From: Variovorax paradoxus
Lineage (GTDB): Bacteria > Pseudomonadota > Gammaproteobacteria > Burkholderiales > Burkholderiaceae_C
NCBI RefSeq assembly: GCF_030815855.1
Contig: NZ_JAUSXG010000001.1
Span: 5,084,001 to 5,148,000 of the forward strand
Direction of reading: 5' to 3'
DNA length: 64,000 nt
This document shows, one piece after another, positions 26,963 to 35,809 of this stretch. The notes beneath the pieces are model-generated. The model was not told the DNA's origin and ran no database searches. It saw only the letters and a program-made list of their open reading frames with translations. Position 1 is the first letter of the stretch. Each line of letters begins with the position of its first letter. Both the position numbers and the translations under genes were made by a program.

Positions 26963-27000
26963 AAAAAAAAAGCCCGCTGACGCCGAAGCGCTCGCGGGCT
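26963..27000 (-). terminator. Rho-independent terminator of the torF-glnK-amtB operon
   Basis: On the minus strand the stem AGCCCGC/GCGGGCT (7 bp) with a ~16-nt loop is followed by nine T. It lies ~180 bp downstream of the amtB stop and would end amtB transcription. The repeat B copy 3 lies between amtB and this hairpin. Confidence 0.82.
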
Positions 27001-27084
27001 GAACATCCAAAGGAGACCTTGCTGAAAAACTCGTTCCTGCTTTTTCTTCTTCTCACCACCAGCCCGCGCACCGCATGCCTTCTT

Positions 27085-27180
27085 CCAGAAACACCGCGGA
27101 ACCGGCTTTGCCGGGCCGCTGGTGTTGCCCCCAGCAGGGGGGTTGGCGAAGCGACACGAAGTGCGCGAAGACTGGGGGGT
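27085..27180 (+). repeat. interspersed repeat, family B copy 3
   Basis: It starts CCAGAAACACCGCGGAACCG, continues GCTTTGCCGGGCCGCTGGTG and TTGCCCCC, and ends near the amtB stop codon at 27180. It is the closest relative of copy 2 and has a reverse-oriented relative at 14228-14325. Confidence 0.82.
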
Positions 27181-28712
27181 TACCTGTTATATGCGGTCTC
27201 GCCGTGCGAGGAGATGTCGAGGCCTTCGCGCTCTTCTTCTTCCGACACACGCAGGCCGATGGTGAGGTCGGCGATCTTGAAGGCGATGAACGCCACCACG
27301 CCCGACCAGACGATGGTCAGCAGCACGCCCTTGAGCTGGATCCAGACCTGGGCACCGATGCCGTTGGAGATGACGCTGGCCGTGACCCAGTCGCCCACGA
27401 GGCCGGGGCCGCCGAGTGCCTGGGTGTTGAACACGCCGGTGAGCAGCGCACCGACGATACCGCCGACACCGTGCACGCCGAACACGTCGAGCGAGTCGTC
27501 CGCGCCGAGCAGCTTCTTGAGGCCGTTGACGCCCCAGAGGCAGGCGAAGCCGGCGATGAAGCCGATGATGATCGCGCCCATCAGGCCGACGTTGCCGGCG
27601 GCCGGGGTGATGGCCACGAGGCCTGCAACGGCACCCGAAGCGGCACCCAGCATCGAGGCCTTGCCGCGCATCAGCGCTTCACCGATGCACCATGCGAGCA
27701 CCGCGGCAGCGGTGGCGGTGAAGGTGTTCATGAAGGCGAGCACGGCGCTGGTGCCGGCTTCGAGGGCCGAACCGGCGTTGAAACCGAACCAGCCGACCCA
27801 CAGCAGCGAAGCGCCGACCATGGTGAGCGTGAGCGAGTGCGGCGTGAAGGCTTCCTTGCCGTAGCCGACGCGCTTGCCGATGACGAAGGCACCGACCAGG
27901 CCGGCGACGGCGGCGTTGATATGCACCACGGTGCCGCCGGCGAAGTCGAGCGCGCCCCACTGCCAGATCAGGCCGGCCTTGCCGTTCATGGCATCGACCA
28001 CGTCCTTGGAGGCGTAGGCGTCAGGGCCCATCCAGAACCAGACCATGTGGGCGAGCGGCGCATAGCTGAAGGTGAACCAGATCACCATGAACAGCAGCAC
28101 GGCCGAGAACTTGGCGCGCTCCGCGAAGGCACCCACGATCAGGCAGCAGGTGATGCCGGCGAAGGTGGCCTGGAAGGCGGCGAACAGCAGTTCGGGGATG
28201 TAGACGCCCTTGCTGAAGGTGGCGCCGGGCGCGAACACACCGGTGGCCGGATCGAAGATCCCCTTCATGAAGAGCCGGTCGAATCCGCCGAAGAAGGCAT
28301 TCCCTTCGGTGAACGCGATGCTGTAGCCGTAAATGAGCCACAGCACGACGATCATCGAGAAGGTGACCATCACCTGCATCAGCACCGACAGCATGTTCTT
28401 GCTGCGCACCAGGCCGCCGTAGAACAGCGCCAGGCCGGGAACGGTCATCATGATGACGAGCAGCGTGGACAGCATCATCCAGCTGGTGTCACCCTTGTTG
28501 AAGGAAGGAGCCGGCGCTGCGGCGGGTGCTGCTTCGGCAGCAGCGGGGGCTGCGGCAGGTGCCGCAGCCGCAGGAGCAGCCGCGGGAGCCGGGGCGCTGG
28601 CCGCCGGTGCGGTTGCAGCTGGCGCTTCCGCCGCGGGCGCCTGTGCGAAGGCGGCCGTGCCGGCAGCGAGCACGCTCAAGCCGAGTGCAAGAGAAACAAG
28701 CAGTTTTTTCAT
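27180..28712 (-). CDS. amtB: ammonium transporter AmtB
   Basis: A 510-residue polytopic channel of the Amt/MEP/Rh family. A signal peptide (residues 1-23) is followed by an unusually long Ala/Pro-rich stretch (residues 24-69) before the first pore helix (DTSWMMLSTLLVIMM). The family segments GLALFYGGLVRSKNML, DFAGGTVVHINAA and GVHGVGGIVGALLTG are present. It conducts ammonium across the inner membrane and is blocked by GlnK. It starts 21 bp after the glnK stop. Confidence 0.95.
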   Translation of the reverse strand: MKKLLVSLALGLSVLAAGTAAFAQAPAAEAPAATAPAASAPAPAAAPAAAAPAAAPAAAEAAPAAAPAPSFNKGDTSWMMLSTLLVIMMTVPGLALFYGGLVRSKNMLSVLMQVMVTFSMIVVLWLIYGYSIAFTEGNAFFGGFDRLFMKGIFDPATGVFAPGATFSKGVYIPELLFAAFQATFAGITCCLIVGAFAERAKFSAVLLFMVIWFTFSYAPLAHMVWFWMGPDAYASKDVVDAMNGKAGLIWQWGALDFAGGTVVHINAAVAGLVGAFVIGKRVGYGKEAFTPHSLTLTMVGASLLWVGWFGFNAGSALEAGTSAVLAFMNTFTATAAAVLAWCIGEALMRGKASMLGAASGAVAGLVAITPAAGNVGLMGAIIIGFIAGFACLWGVNGLKKLLGADDSLDVFGVHGVGGIVGALLTGVFNTQALGGPGLVGDWVTASVISNGIGAQVWIQLKGVLLTIVWSGVVAFIAFKIADLTIGLRVSEEEEREGLDISSHGETAYNR

Positions 28713-28733
28713 GGTTGTTTTTTTCCGGGCTGA

Positions 28734-29967
<1,234 letters not shown>

Positions 29968-30014
29968 CGAGACTCCTCGGAGTTGGTGGATTGTTGGGGT
30001 GGACAGCGTTTCAT

Positions 30015-30030
30015 AGCAGGGAGCGTGCCA
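30015..30030 (-). promoter_or_regulatory. predicted sigma-54 promoter of torF-glnK-amtB
   Basis: On the minus strand the sequence reads TGGCACGCTCCCTGCT, against the consensus TGGCAC-N5-TTGCA/T. The -24 GG and -12 GC are correctly spaced, and only the first base of the -12 block differs. It lies about 48 bp before the torF ATG. Sigma-54 control with NtrC would fit a PII-Amt operon. Confidence 0.72.
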
Positions 30031-30183
30031 AAGTGCTCGTTCCGCCCTGCTGCATGGCCGCAGCCCCTGCATCCGCAACACCGATGAAAAGTTACAAGAG
30101 TGTTCAGATGCGACGCCCTCAAGGGCTCGCGGTGCACAAGTCCGACCAAAAACGGGCGCACCACAATGGGGAGAGTCATAAAA

Positions 30184-31725
30184 ATGAGCTTGTCTTTGGT
30201 GCAAAGCCGCGCTTTGCTTGGGCTGGAAGCAGCCAGTGTCACGGTCGAGGTGCATCTGGCGAACGGCCTGCCGAGCTTCACGCTCGTCGGGCTCGCGGAA
30301 ACCGAGGTCAAGGAGGCGCGCGAACGCGTGCGTTCGGCCATCCAGAACGCCGGGCTCGAATTTCCGAACAACAAGAGAATCACCGTCAATCTGGCGCCGG
30401 CGGACCTGCCCAAGGACTCCGGCCGCCTCGACCTGCCCATCGCGCTCGGCATCCTCGCCGCCAGCGGGCAGATACAGTCCGCCCGGCTCGCGGGACACGA
30501 GTTTGCCGGCGAACTCTCGCTTTCGGGCGAGTTGCGCCCCGTGCGCGGCGCGCTCGCCATGGCCCTCGCCCTGCACACCCGCGGCATTGCGACACGCCTG
30601 GTGCTGCCCACGGAAAGCGCGAAAGAAGCGGCCCTGGTGCCCGGCGGCGAGGTGTATGGCGCCAGGCACCTGCTGGACGTGGTGCAGCGCTTCATGGCCG
30701 AGGACGCCGCCGCCGTGGCTCCGGCCGAGCCGCCCCATCCGGACGGCTGGGCCCGAGTTCACGCCGCGGCCGCAGCGCCCACACCCCTTTATGCCGACCT
30801 GGCCGACGTCAAGGGCCATGCCGGCGCCAAGCGCGCGCTCGAAATCGCTGCCGCTGGCGGCCACAGCCTCCTGATGGTCGGCGAGCCGGGCTCGGGCAAG
30901 TCGATGCTGGCACAGCGCTTTGCCGGGCTGCTGCCACCCATGAGCATCGACGAGGCGCTCGAGAGCGCGGCGGTGGCAAGCCTGGGCGGCAGCTTCTCGA
31001 CGGCGCGCTGGATGAACCGGCCGACCTCGGCGCCGCACCACACGTCCAGTGCCGTGGCGCTGGTGGGCGGCGGATCTCCCCCGCGGCCAGGTGAAATCTC
31101 GCAGGCGCACCACGGCGTTCTCTTTCTGGACGAATTCCCGGAATTCGCACGCTCCGCGCTGGAGGCGCTGCGCGAACCGCTCGAGACCGGCACCATCACC
31201 ATCGCGCGCGCCGCCCGGCGGGCCGAGTTGCCGGCGCGCTTTCAGTTGATCGCCGCCATGAACCCCTGCCCCTGCGGCTACCTGGGTTCGACGCTCAAGG
31301 CCTGCCGCTGTACGCCGGACCAGGTCTCGCGCTACCAAGGCAAGCTCAGCGGCCCGCTGCTGGACCGCATCGACCTGCACATCGAAGTGCCCGCGGTCTC
31401 GGCGCAGCAGCTGCTCGATGCGCCCGCCGGAGAGTCGACCGGCAGCATCCGCACCCGCGTGGTCGCCGCGCGCGACTTCGCGCTGAAGCGCCAGGGCAGC
31501 CCCAACCAGGCGCTGCAGGCCGGCGCCATCGACCGGCACGCCGCGCTGGACGATGCGGCGCGCAAGTTCATCGTCAACGCCGCCGCCAAGCTCGGCTGGT
31601 CGGCGCGCAGCACGCACCGCGCACTCAAGGTGGCACGCACGGTGGCCGACTTGGCCGGCGCCGAATCGGTGCAGGCGGTGCATGTGGCGGAGGCGGTGCA
31701 GTACCGTCGGGCGTTGCGAAACTGA
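30184..31725 (+). CDS. comM: ComM/YifB-family AAA+ ATPase (Mg-chelatase-like)
   Basis: A 513-residue protein of the YifB/ComM family. The N-terminal Lon-like domain begins MSLSLVQSRALLGLEAASV. The AAA+ core carries Walker A GEPGSGKSM (near residue 233), Walker B HHGVLFLDEFPEF and NPCPCGYLG with zinc-binding Cys. ComM is a hexameric helicase that extends branches when donor DNA is integrated during natural transformation. The ATG at 30184 was chosen for family length; the frame is open further upstream. It is divergent from torF. Confidence 0.95.
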   Translation: MSLSLVQSRALLGLEAASVTVEVHLANGLPSFTLVGLAETEVKEARERVRSAIQNAGLEFPNNKRITVNLAPADLPKDSGRLDLPIALGILAASGQIQSARLAGHEFAGELSLSGELRPVRGALAMALALHTRGIATRLVLPTESAKEAALVPGGEVYGARHLLDVVQRFMAEDAAAVAPAEPPHPDGWARVHAAAAAPTPLYADLADVKGHAGAKRALEIAAAGGHSLLMVGEPGSGKSMLAQRFAGLLPPMSIDEALESAAVASLGGSFSTARWMNRPTSAPHHTSSAVALVGGGSPPRPGEISQAHHGVLFLDEFPEFARSALEALREPLETGTITIARAARRAELPARFQLIAAMNPCPCGYLGSTLKACRCTPDQVSRYQGKLSGPLLDRIDLHIEVPAVSAQQLLDAPAGESTGSIRTRVVAARDFALKRQGSPNQALQAGAIDRHAALDDAARKFIVNAAAKLGWSARSTHRALKVARTVADLAGAESVQAVHVAEAVQYRRALRN

Positions 31726-31738
31726 AGCCGATGGAACA

Positions 31739-32959
31739 GTGAACTCACCCGCGCCCACGCTCTACAACCGCCGCATGGTGGGCTGGCTCTCGCTCGGCCA
31801 GCTCATCACCTGGGGCAGCGTCTTCTACGCCTTCGCGCTGCTGATGGAGCCGGTTGAACGCGAGCTGGGGCTGAGCCGGGCGCAATCGTCGCTGGCCTTC
31901 AGCCTTGCGCTGCTGGCCGAAGGCGCGCTGGCCTGGCCGGTGGGCCGGTGGATCGACCGCGGCCATGAGCGGGCGGTGATGACGGGCGGCTCGCTGGTCA
32001 TCGTGGCCGGCCTGCTGCTGCACAGCGTGGTGCACAGCGCCCTGGGCTTCTACGCGGCCTGGACACTGCTCGGCGCGGGGCTGGCGGCCACGCTCTACAG
32101 CCCGGCGTTCTCCATCGTCACGCGGCGCTTCCCTAACGATTTCCGCCGCGCGATCATCACGCTGACTTTTCTCGGCGGGCTGGCCAGCACGGTGTTCATT
32201 CCGCTGGTGGCCTGGCTCATTGCAGAGCTGGGCTGGCGGCACGCGCTGTGGGTGCTCGCGGCCGTTCATCTGTGCATCTGCGCGCCATTGCATGCGCGGG
32301 TGCTGCGGCATGCGCCCGCGCCCGCAGCGACCGGACGGCCGCACTCCGGCACTGCGACCGGTGTTACACCCGCGAGCCACTACATGCGCACCGCACCCTT
32401 CCTGCTCGTGGGCGTTTTCACCGTGCTGCTGATGGCCGTCACCGCCGCGTTGCCGCCGCACATGGTGAGCCTGCTGCGGGGCGCGGGTCTCAGCGAATCG
32501 TGGGCCATTGCCGTGCCCGCGAGCATCGGGCTGGTGCAGGTGCTGGGACGGGCGCTGCTGTATTTCTTCGAACACCACTTCGACCTGCATCTGGCGAACC
32601 GGCTGATCCCCTGCCTGATTCCGCTCGGCCTCCTGGCGCTGCTTGCGGGCGCCGGCCATCCGGGCGCCGCGCTGCTGTTCGTGTTTTTCTATGGCATGGG
32701 CAACGGCATGCTCACGATCGTGAAGGGCACCGCCATTGCGCAATATGTGAACCGCGACCACGTGGCCACGCTCAACGGCGCGCTGGGCCTGCCGAGCGCC
32801 ATCGCCCGCGCCCTGGCGCCGCTGATGCTCGGCGTGCTGTGGCAGCCGGAGTCCGGCTACACGCCCGGCCTCTGGGTGCTGCTGGCGGCCAGCGTCGTCG
32901 CGGTGCTCGCACTGGTCGGCGCGCAGCGCTGGCGCCGCGCGCCCCTAACGTCTACTTGA
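31739..32959 (+). CDS. MFS transporter
   Basis: A 406-residue protein with about 12 membrane segments. The first begins at MVGWLSLGQLITWGSVFYAF, and GRWIDRGHERAVM is the usual loop 2-3 motif. The function is unknown. The GTG at 31739 (14 bp after comM) was chosen to keep a short cytoplasmic N-terminus; the ATG at 31775 would start right at the first membrane helix. Its 3' end overlaps the convergent kinase gene by 8 bp. Confidence 0.8.
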   Translation: MNSPAPTLYNRRMVGWLSLGQLITWGSVFYAFALLMEPVERELGLSRAQSSLAFSLALLAEGALAWPVGRWIDRGHERAVMTGGSLVIVAGLLLHSVVHSALGFYAAWTLLGAGLAATLYSPAFSIVTRRFPNDFRRAIITLTFLGGLASTVFIPLVAWLIAELGWRHALWVLAAVHLCICAPLHARVLRHAPAPAATGRPHSGTATGVTPASHYMRTAPFLLVGVFTVLLMAVTAALPPHMVSLLRGAGLSESWAIAVPASIGLVQVLGRALLYFFEHHFDLHLANRLIPCLIPLGLLALLAGAGHPGAALLFVFFYGMGNGMLTIVKGTAIAQYVNRDHVATLNGALGLPSAIARALAPLMLGVLWQPESGYTPGLWVLLAASVVAVLALVGAQRWRRAPLTST

Positions 32960-35048
32960 ACTCGTGGCTCACCACGGGCGCGGACTTGCTGTCCTGCACC
33001 GTGATGCGCTGCCGGTACACATCAAGCTCGCCGTTGCGCACTTCGATGTTGTAGATGCCGGGCCGCAACGACAGTGACTTGAGCGGTGGGCTCACGCCGC
33101 GGTCCGCGCCGTCGACGAAGACCTGGCCCCAGGGCCGGATATTGAGTACCACGCGGCCATTGCCGGGCGGAGCCGCCGGCGTCGCAGGCGGCGGTGCAAG
33201 CGGTGTAGCGCCGCCCGCCACCACGGTCGGCACGGCGTTGGTCGGCGTGGTGCCGGGTGCTGCGGGAATGGTTGGCGAGAGCCGGTTCAGCTCGGCAATG
33301 GCGTTGCGCGCCTCGCGCGCATGCAGGCCGCGCCGGTATCGGCGCAGGTAAGCCTCGTAGCCTTCCCGGGTGTTCTCGGCCTGGGCCAGGTTCCAGTCTT
33401 CGACCTCGGAGGTGGCGAGGGCGGGTTCCGGCGGGGTGGTCGGCGTTGCGGGCGCTGGGGGCACTGCTGCGGTGGCCGGCGGGGCCGGGTTGGGCGCGAT
33501 CACCGGCACGCTGTCCAGCGGCGTCAACGAACCGGCCGGCGCGCTGGCCGCTGCGGCGGGAGCGGCCGCGCTCCCAGGGCCAGCCGCGACGTTGCCGCTC
33601 GGGGCGCTTTCGCCGGGCGGCACGGCGGGAGGTGGCGCGCTGGCGGACATCGGCCCCGACGGCGGTGGCACCGGCGCCATGGCGGTGGAGGTCTCCTGCT
33701 TCCACGAGCTCAGGTGAAGGCCGATCCAACTGCCCACGGCGACCAGTGCGATCAACAGCACGCCGACCAGTCCCCACGGTGGCCGCGACGACGTTTTCTT
33801 GGCGGGCGGCGGCTGCTTGCCAGCAACCGATGGTGCGCTGCGCGCGGGCGCTTCACGCGGCGCGGCGACCCGGGGTGCGGGCAGCGGAGCAGGCGCAGAT
33901 TCGGGTGGGTAGCCGGGTTTGACCGATTCGGGGCGGGCGGCGCCCGCCCGCGCAACGCCAGGCGATGCGGCGGCTTCCGGTGCCTTGGCCACCGGCATCG
34001 GGGGCGTGGACACGGCCGGCGCTTTCTGCGGCGGCTCCGGCGCCACCGCAGGCGCGGCCTTCGCAGGCGGCGGAACGAGAACCGTCGGGGCCGTCAACCC
34101 GCTCACGTAGGTGTCCCCAAGCTTGGCGAGGCCCAGTTCGGCCGCGAACGCGGCCACGGTTTGCGTGCGGTCCTTGCTGTGCACCGCGAGCGTGTGGTCG
34201 ACGGCCGCGCAGAACGCCGGGCTCAGGTCGCCGCGGCCGAGCGAGGCCAGCGGCACATACGCGTCCTGCACGCTGCGCACCACGGCCGAGGGCGGCGGAT
34301 GCCCGGTGACCGCGCGGTACAGCACGGCGCCCAACGCATAAAGATCGGTCCACGCGCCCTGCAGCAGCGTGTTGTCGTCCGCGTACTGCTCGATGGGCGA
34401 GTAGCCCGACTTCACCATCACCGCCACTTCGTCGACAAGGTCGGCAATCGACTTGCGCGCCGCGCCGAAGTCGAGCAGCACCGGCAGGTCGTCCTGCTGG
34501 ATGAAGATGTTGTCGGGCGCGATATCGCGGTGGAAGCACTGGCTGCGGTGCAGCGTTTCGAGTGCGCCGAGCAGCGGGCCCAGCATGCCGAGCAGCCAGG
34601 CTTCGGAAATCTTCGCCGGTTCTTCCTCGGCCAGGCGGCGCAACGTGCGGCCGCGGTAGAGCTGGATCGCCATGTAGGCGGTGCTGTTCGCCTCCCAGAA
34701 ACGATGCACCCGCACCAGGGCCGGATGGCTGAACTGCGCGAGCGTGCGCGCCTCGTTGATGAAGCTGCGCAGCCCGGCCTGGAAGGTGGCGGTGAGCCGG
34801 TCGGAACGCACATGCACGCTGTCGTCGCCCACGCGGCGCGCGAGCATCGACGGCATGTATTCCTTCACGGCCACCTCGCGCTGCAGTGAATGGTCATAGG
34901 CGCGGTAGACGATGCCGAAGCCGCCTTCGCCGATCACTTCGAGCAGTTCGAACTCGTCCAGCCGGTGGCCGGCCTCCAGCGGATGGGGCCGCTCCTGCGG
35001 ATCGGGCGGCGCGCTGCTGCTGGTGTTGCTGCTGGCGTTCGTCGTCAT
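32952..35048 (-). CDS. ppkA: T6SS-associated Ser/Thr protein kinase (PpkA-like)
   Basis: A 698-residue membrane kinase. The catalytic domain (residues ~33-300) has the glycine loop GEGGFG, Lys62, HRDIAPDN with Asp175 and DFG at 193-195. A Pro/Ala-rich linker precedes one membrane helix (WGLVGVLLIALVAVGSWIGL). A second low-complexity stretch follows in the periplasm, then a C-terminal domain (VVLNIRPWGQVFVDGADRG) resembling a PEGA repeat. In other T6SS, PpkA phosphorylates the FHA protein to trigger assembly. It is the last gene of the tssJ-tssK-tssL-tssM-tagF operon. Confidence 0.86.
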   Translation of the reverse strand: MTTNASSNTSSSAPPDPQERPHPLEAGHRLDEFELLEVIGEGGFGIVYRAYDHSLQREVAVKEYMPSMLARRVGDDSVHVRSDRLTATFQAGLRSFINEARTLAQFSHPALVRVHRFWEANSTAYMAIQLYRGRTLRRLAEEEPAKISEAWLLGMLGPLLGALETLHRSQCFHRDIAPDNIFIQQDDLPVLLDFGAARKSIADLVDEVAVMVKSGYSPIEQYADDNTLLQGAWTDLYALGAVLYRAVTGHPPPSAVVRSVQDAYVPLASLGRGDLSPAFCAAVDHTLAVHSKDRTQTVAAFAAELGLAKLGDTYVSGLTAPTVLVPPPAKAAPAVAPEPPQKAPAVSTPPMPVAKAPEAAASPGVARAGAARPESVKPGYPPESAPAPLPAPRVAAPREAPARSAPSVAGKQPPPAKKTSSRPPWGLVGVLLIALVAVGSWIGLHLSSWKQETSTAMAPVPPPSGPMSASAPPPAVPPGESAPSGNVAAGPGSAAAPAAAASAPAGSLTPLDSVPVIAPNPAPPATAAVPPAPATPTTPPEPALATSEVEDWNLAQAENTREGYEAYLRRYRRGLHAREARNAIAELNRLSPTIPAAPGTTPTNAVPTVVAGGATPLAPPPATPAAPPGNGRVVLNIRPWGQVFVDGADRGVSPPLKSLSLRPGIYNIEVRNGELDVYRQRITVQDSKSAPVVSHEFK

Positions 35049-35079
35049 GCATTTCCTCCCGCGGCGGGGGTCTGTTTAT

Positions 35080-35808
35080 TCATGCCCATGGCACATGCCC
35101 CTGTGAAAACAACTTCGAAAACAATGGCGTGTTGAGGCCTCCGCCGTGCGCGGCGGTGCGCAGCGGCGAGCCGTCCGCCTGGTTGGTCCACCAGTAGCTG
35201 GTGCTTCCGAATGCATCGAAGCACAGCGGAAGCTCGGGCCAGCCGATCCGCTGCTGGGCACCCGCGCCGGTGCTTCCACCGGCCGCCGGCCCGAGGATCG
35301 ACAGGATGTCGTCCGAGCCGCCGCTCGCCGTCTGGAACCCGCCATGCGCCGCAGCCAGCACCTGGAGATCGAACTGGTCGGGCGCCACGCTGTGGCGAAT
35401 GGCTTGCAGCAGCGCGGTGCCGCATTGCCAGTACCAGGCGGCGGAGCCTTCCAGCATGGAAGGCCGATAGTTCGGCGCGGCCACCTGCACGGTCACGCAC
35501 ACCGGGTAATAGCGCCCGACGCGGTCGCAGCTCGGCGCAATGCAGCCGAACTGCACCGCGTCCACGCCCTGCGTAGCGGGAATCGCAAAGTTCCACACGG
35601 GCGCGACGACGTAGTGCCGCGTCATCGCATCGGGCCAGCGCTTGAAAGTGCCCAGGCCGTTCTGCATCCAGCGATCCCACCAGGCCTGGAGTTCGCGCGG
35701 CATGCGGCGATAGAGAAAGTCTCCGGCCGAAGGCAGCTTGCCGTACCAGCCGATCTGCTCGTCGGCCGGCACCCACGCGCGCGCCGACGAAGGAATGCCG
35801 CTGTTCAT
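35080..35808 (-). CDS. tagF: type VI secretion-associated protein TagF (ImpM family)
   Basis: A 242-residue protein with the TagF family opening IGWYGKLPSAGDFLYRRMP and the later LPLCFDAFGSTSYWWTNQ. TagF is a cytoplasmic negative regulator of T6SS assembly that acts on the FHA protein in Pseudomonas. It starts 1 bp before the tssM stop and ends 31 bp before the kinase gene. Confidence 0.9.
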   Translation of the reverse strand: MNSGIPSSARAWVPADEQIGWYGKLPSAGDFLYRRMPRELQAWWDRWMQNGLGTFKRWPDAMTRHYVVAPVWNFAIPATQGVDAVQFGCIAPSCDRVGRYYPVCVTVQVAAPNYRPSMLEGSAAWYWQCGTALLQAIRHSVAPDQFDLQVLAAAHGGFQTASGGSDDILSILGPAAGGSTGAGAQQRIGWPELPLCFDAFGSTSYWWTNQADGSPLRTAAHGGGLNTPLFSKLFSQGHVPWA

Positions 35809-35809
35809 C

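Noticed and set aside
27075..28733. A 552-codon plus-strand frame over amtB
   Set aside because: It begins in repeat B and is antisense to AmtB; composition is Glu/Gly/His-rich and lacks any family motif.
30131..30163. NtrC-like half sites GGTGCA and GCACCA upstream of the sigma-54 promoter
   Set aside because: The two halves point the wrong way and are too far apart compared with the usual GCACCA...TGGTGC arrangement, so no NtrC site is claimed.
31731..31742. ATG at 31731 just after comM as start of the MFS gene
   Set aside because: It meets a stop codon after three codons; the GTG at 31739 or ATG at 31775 are the usable starts.
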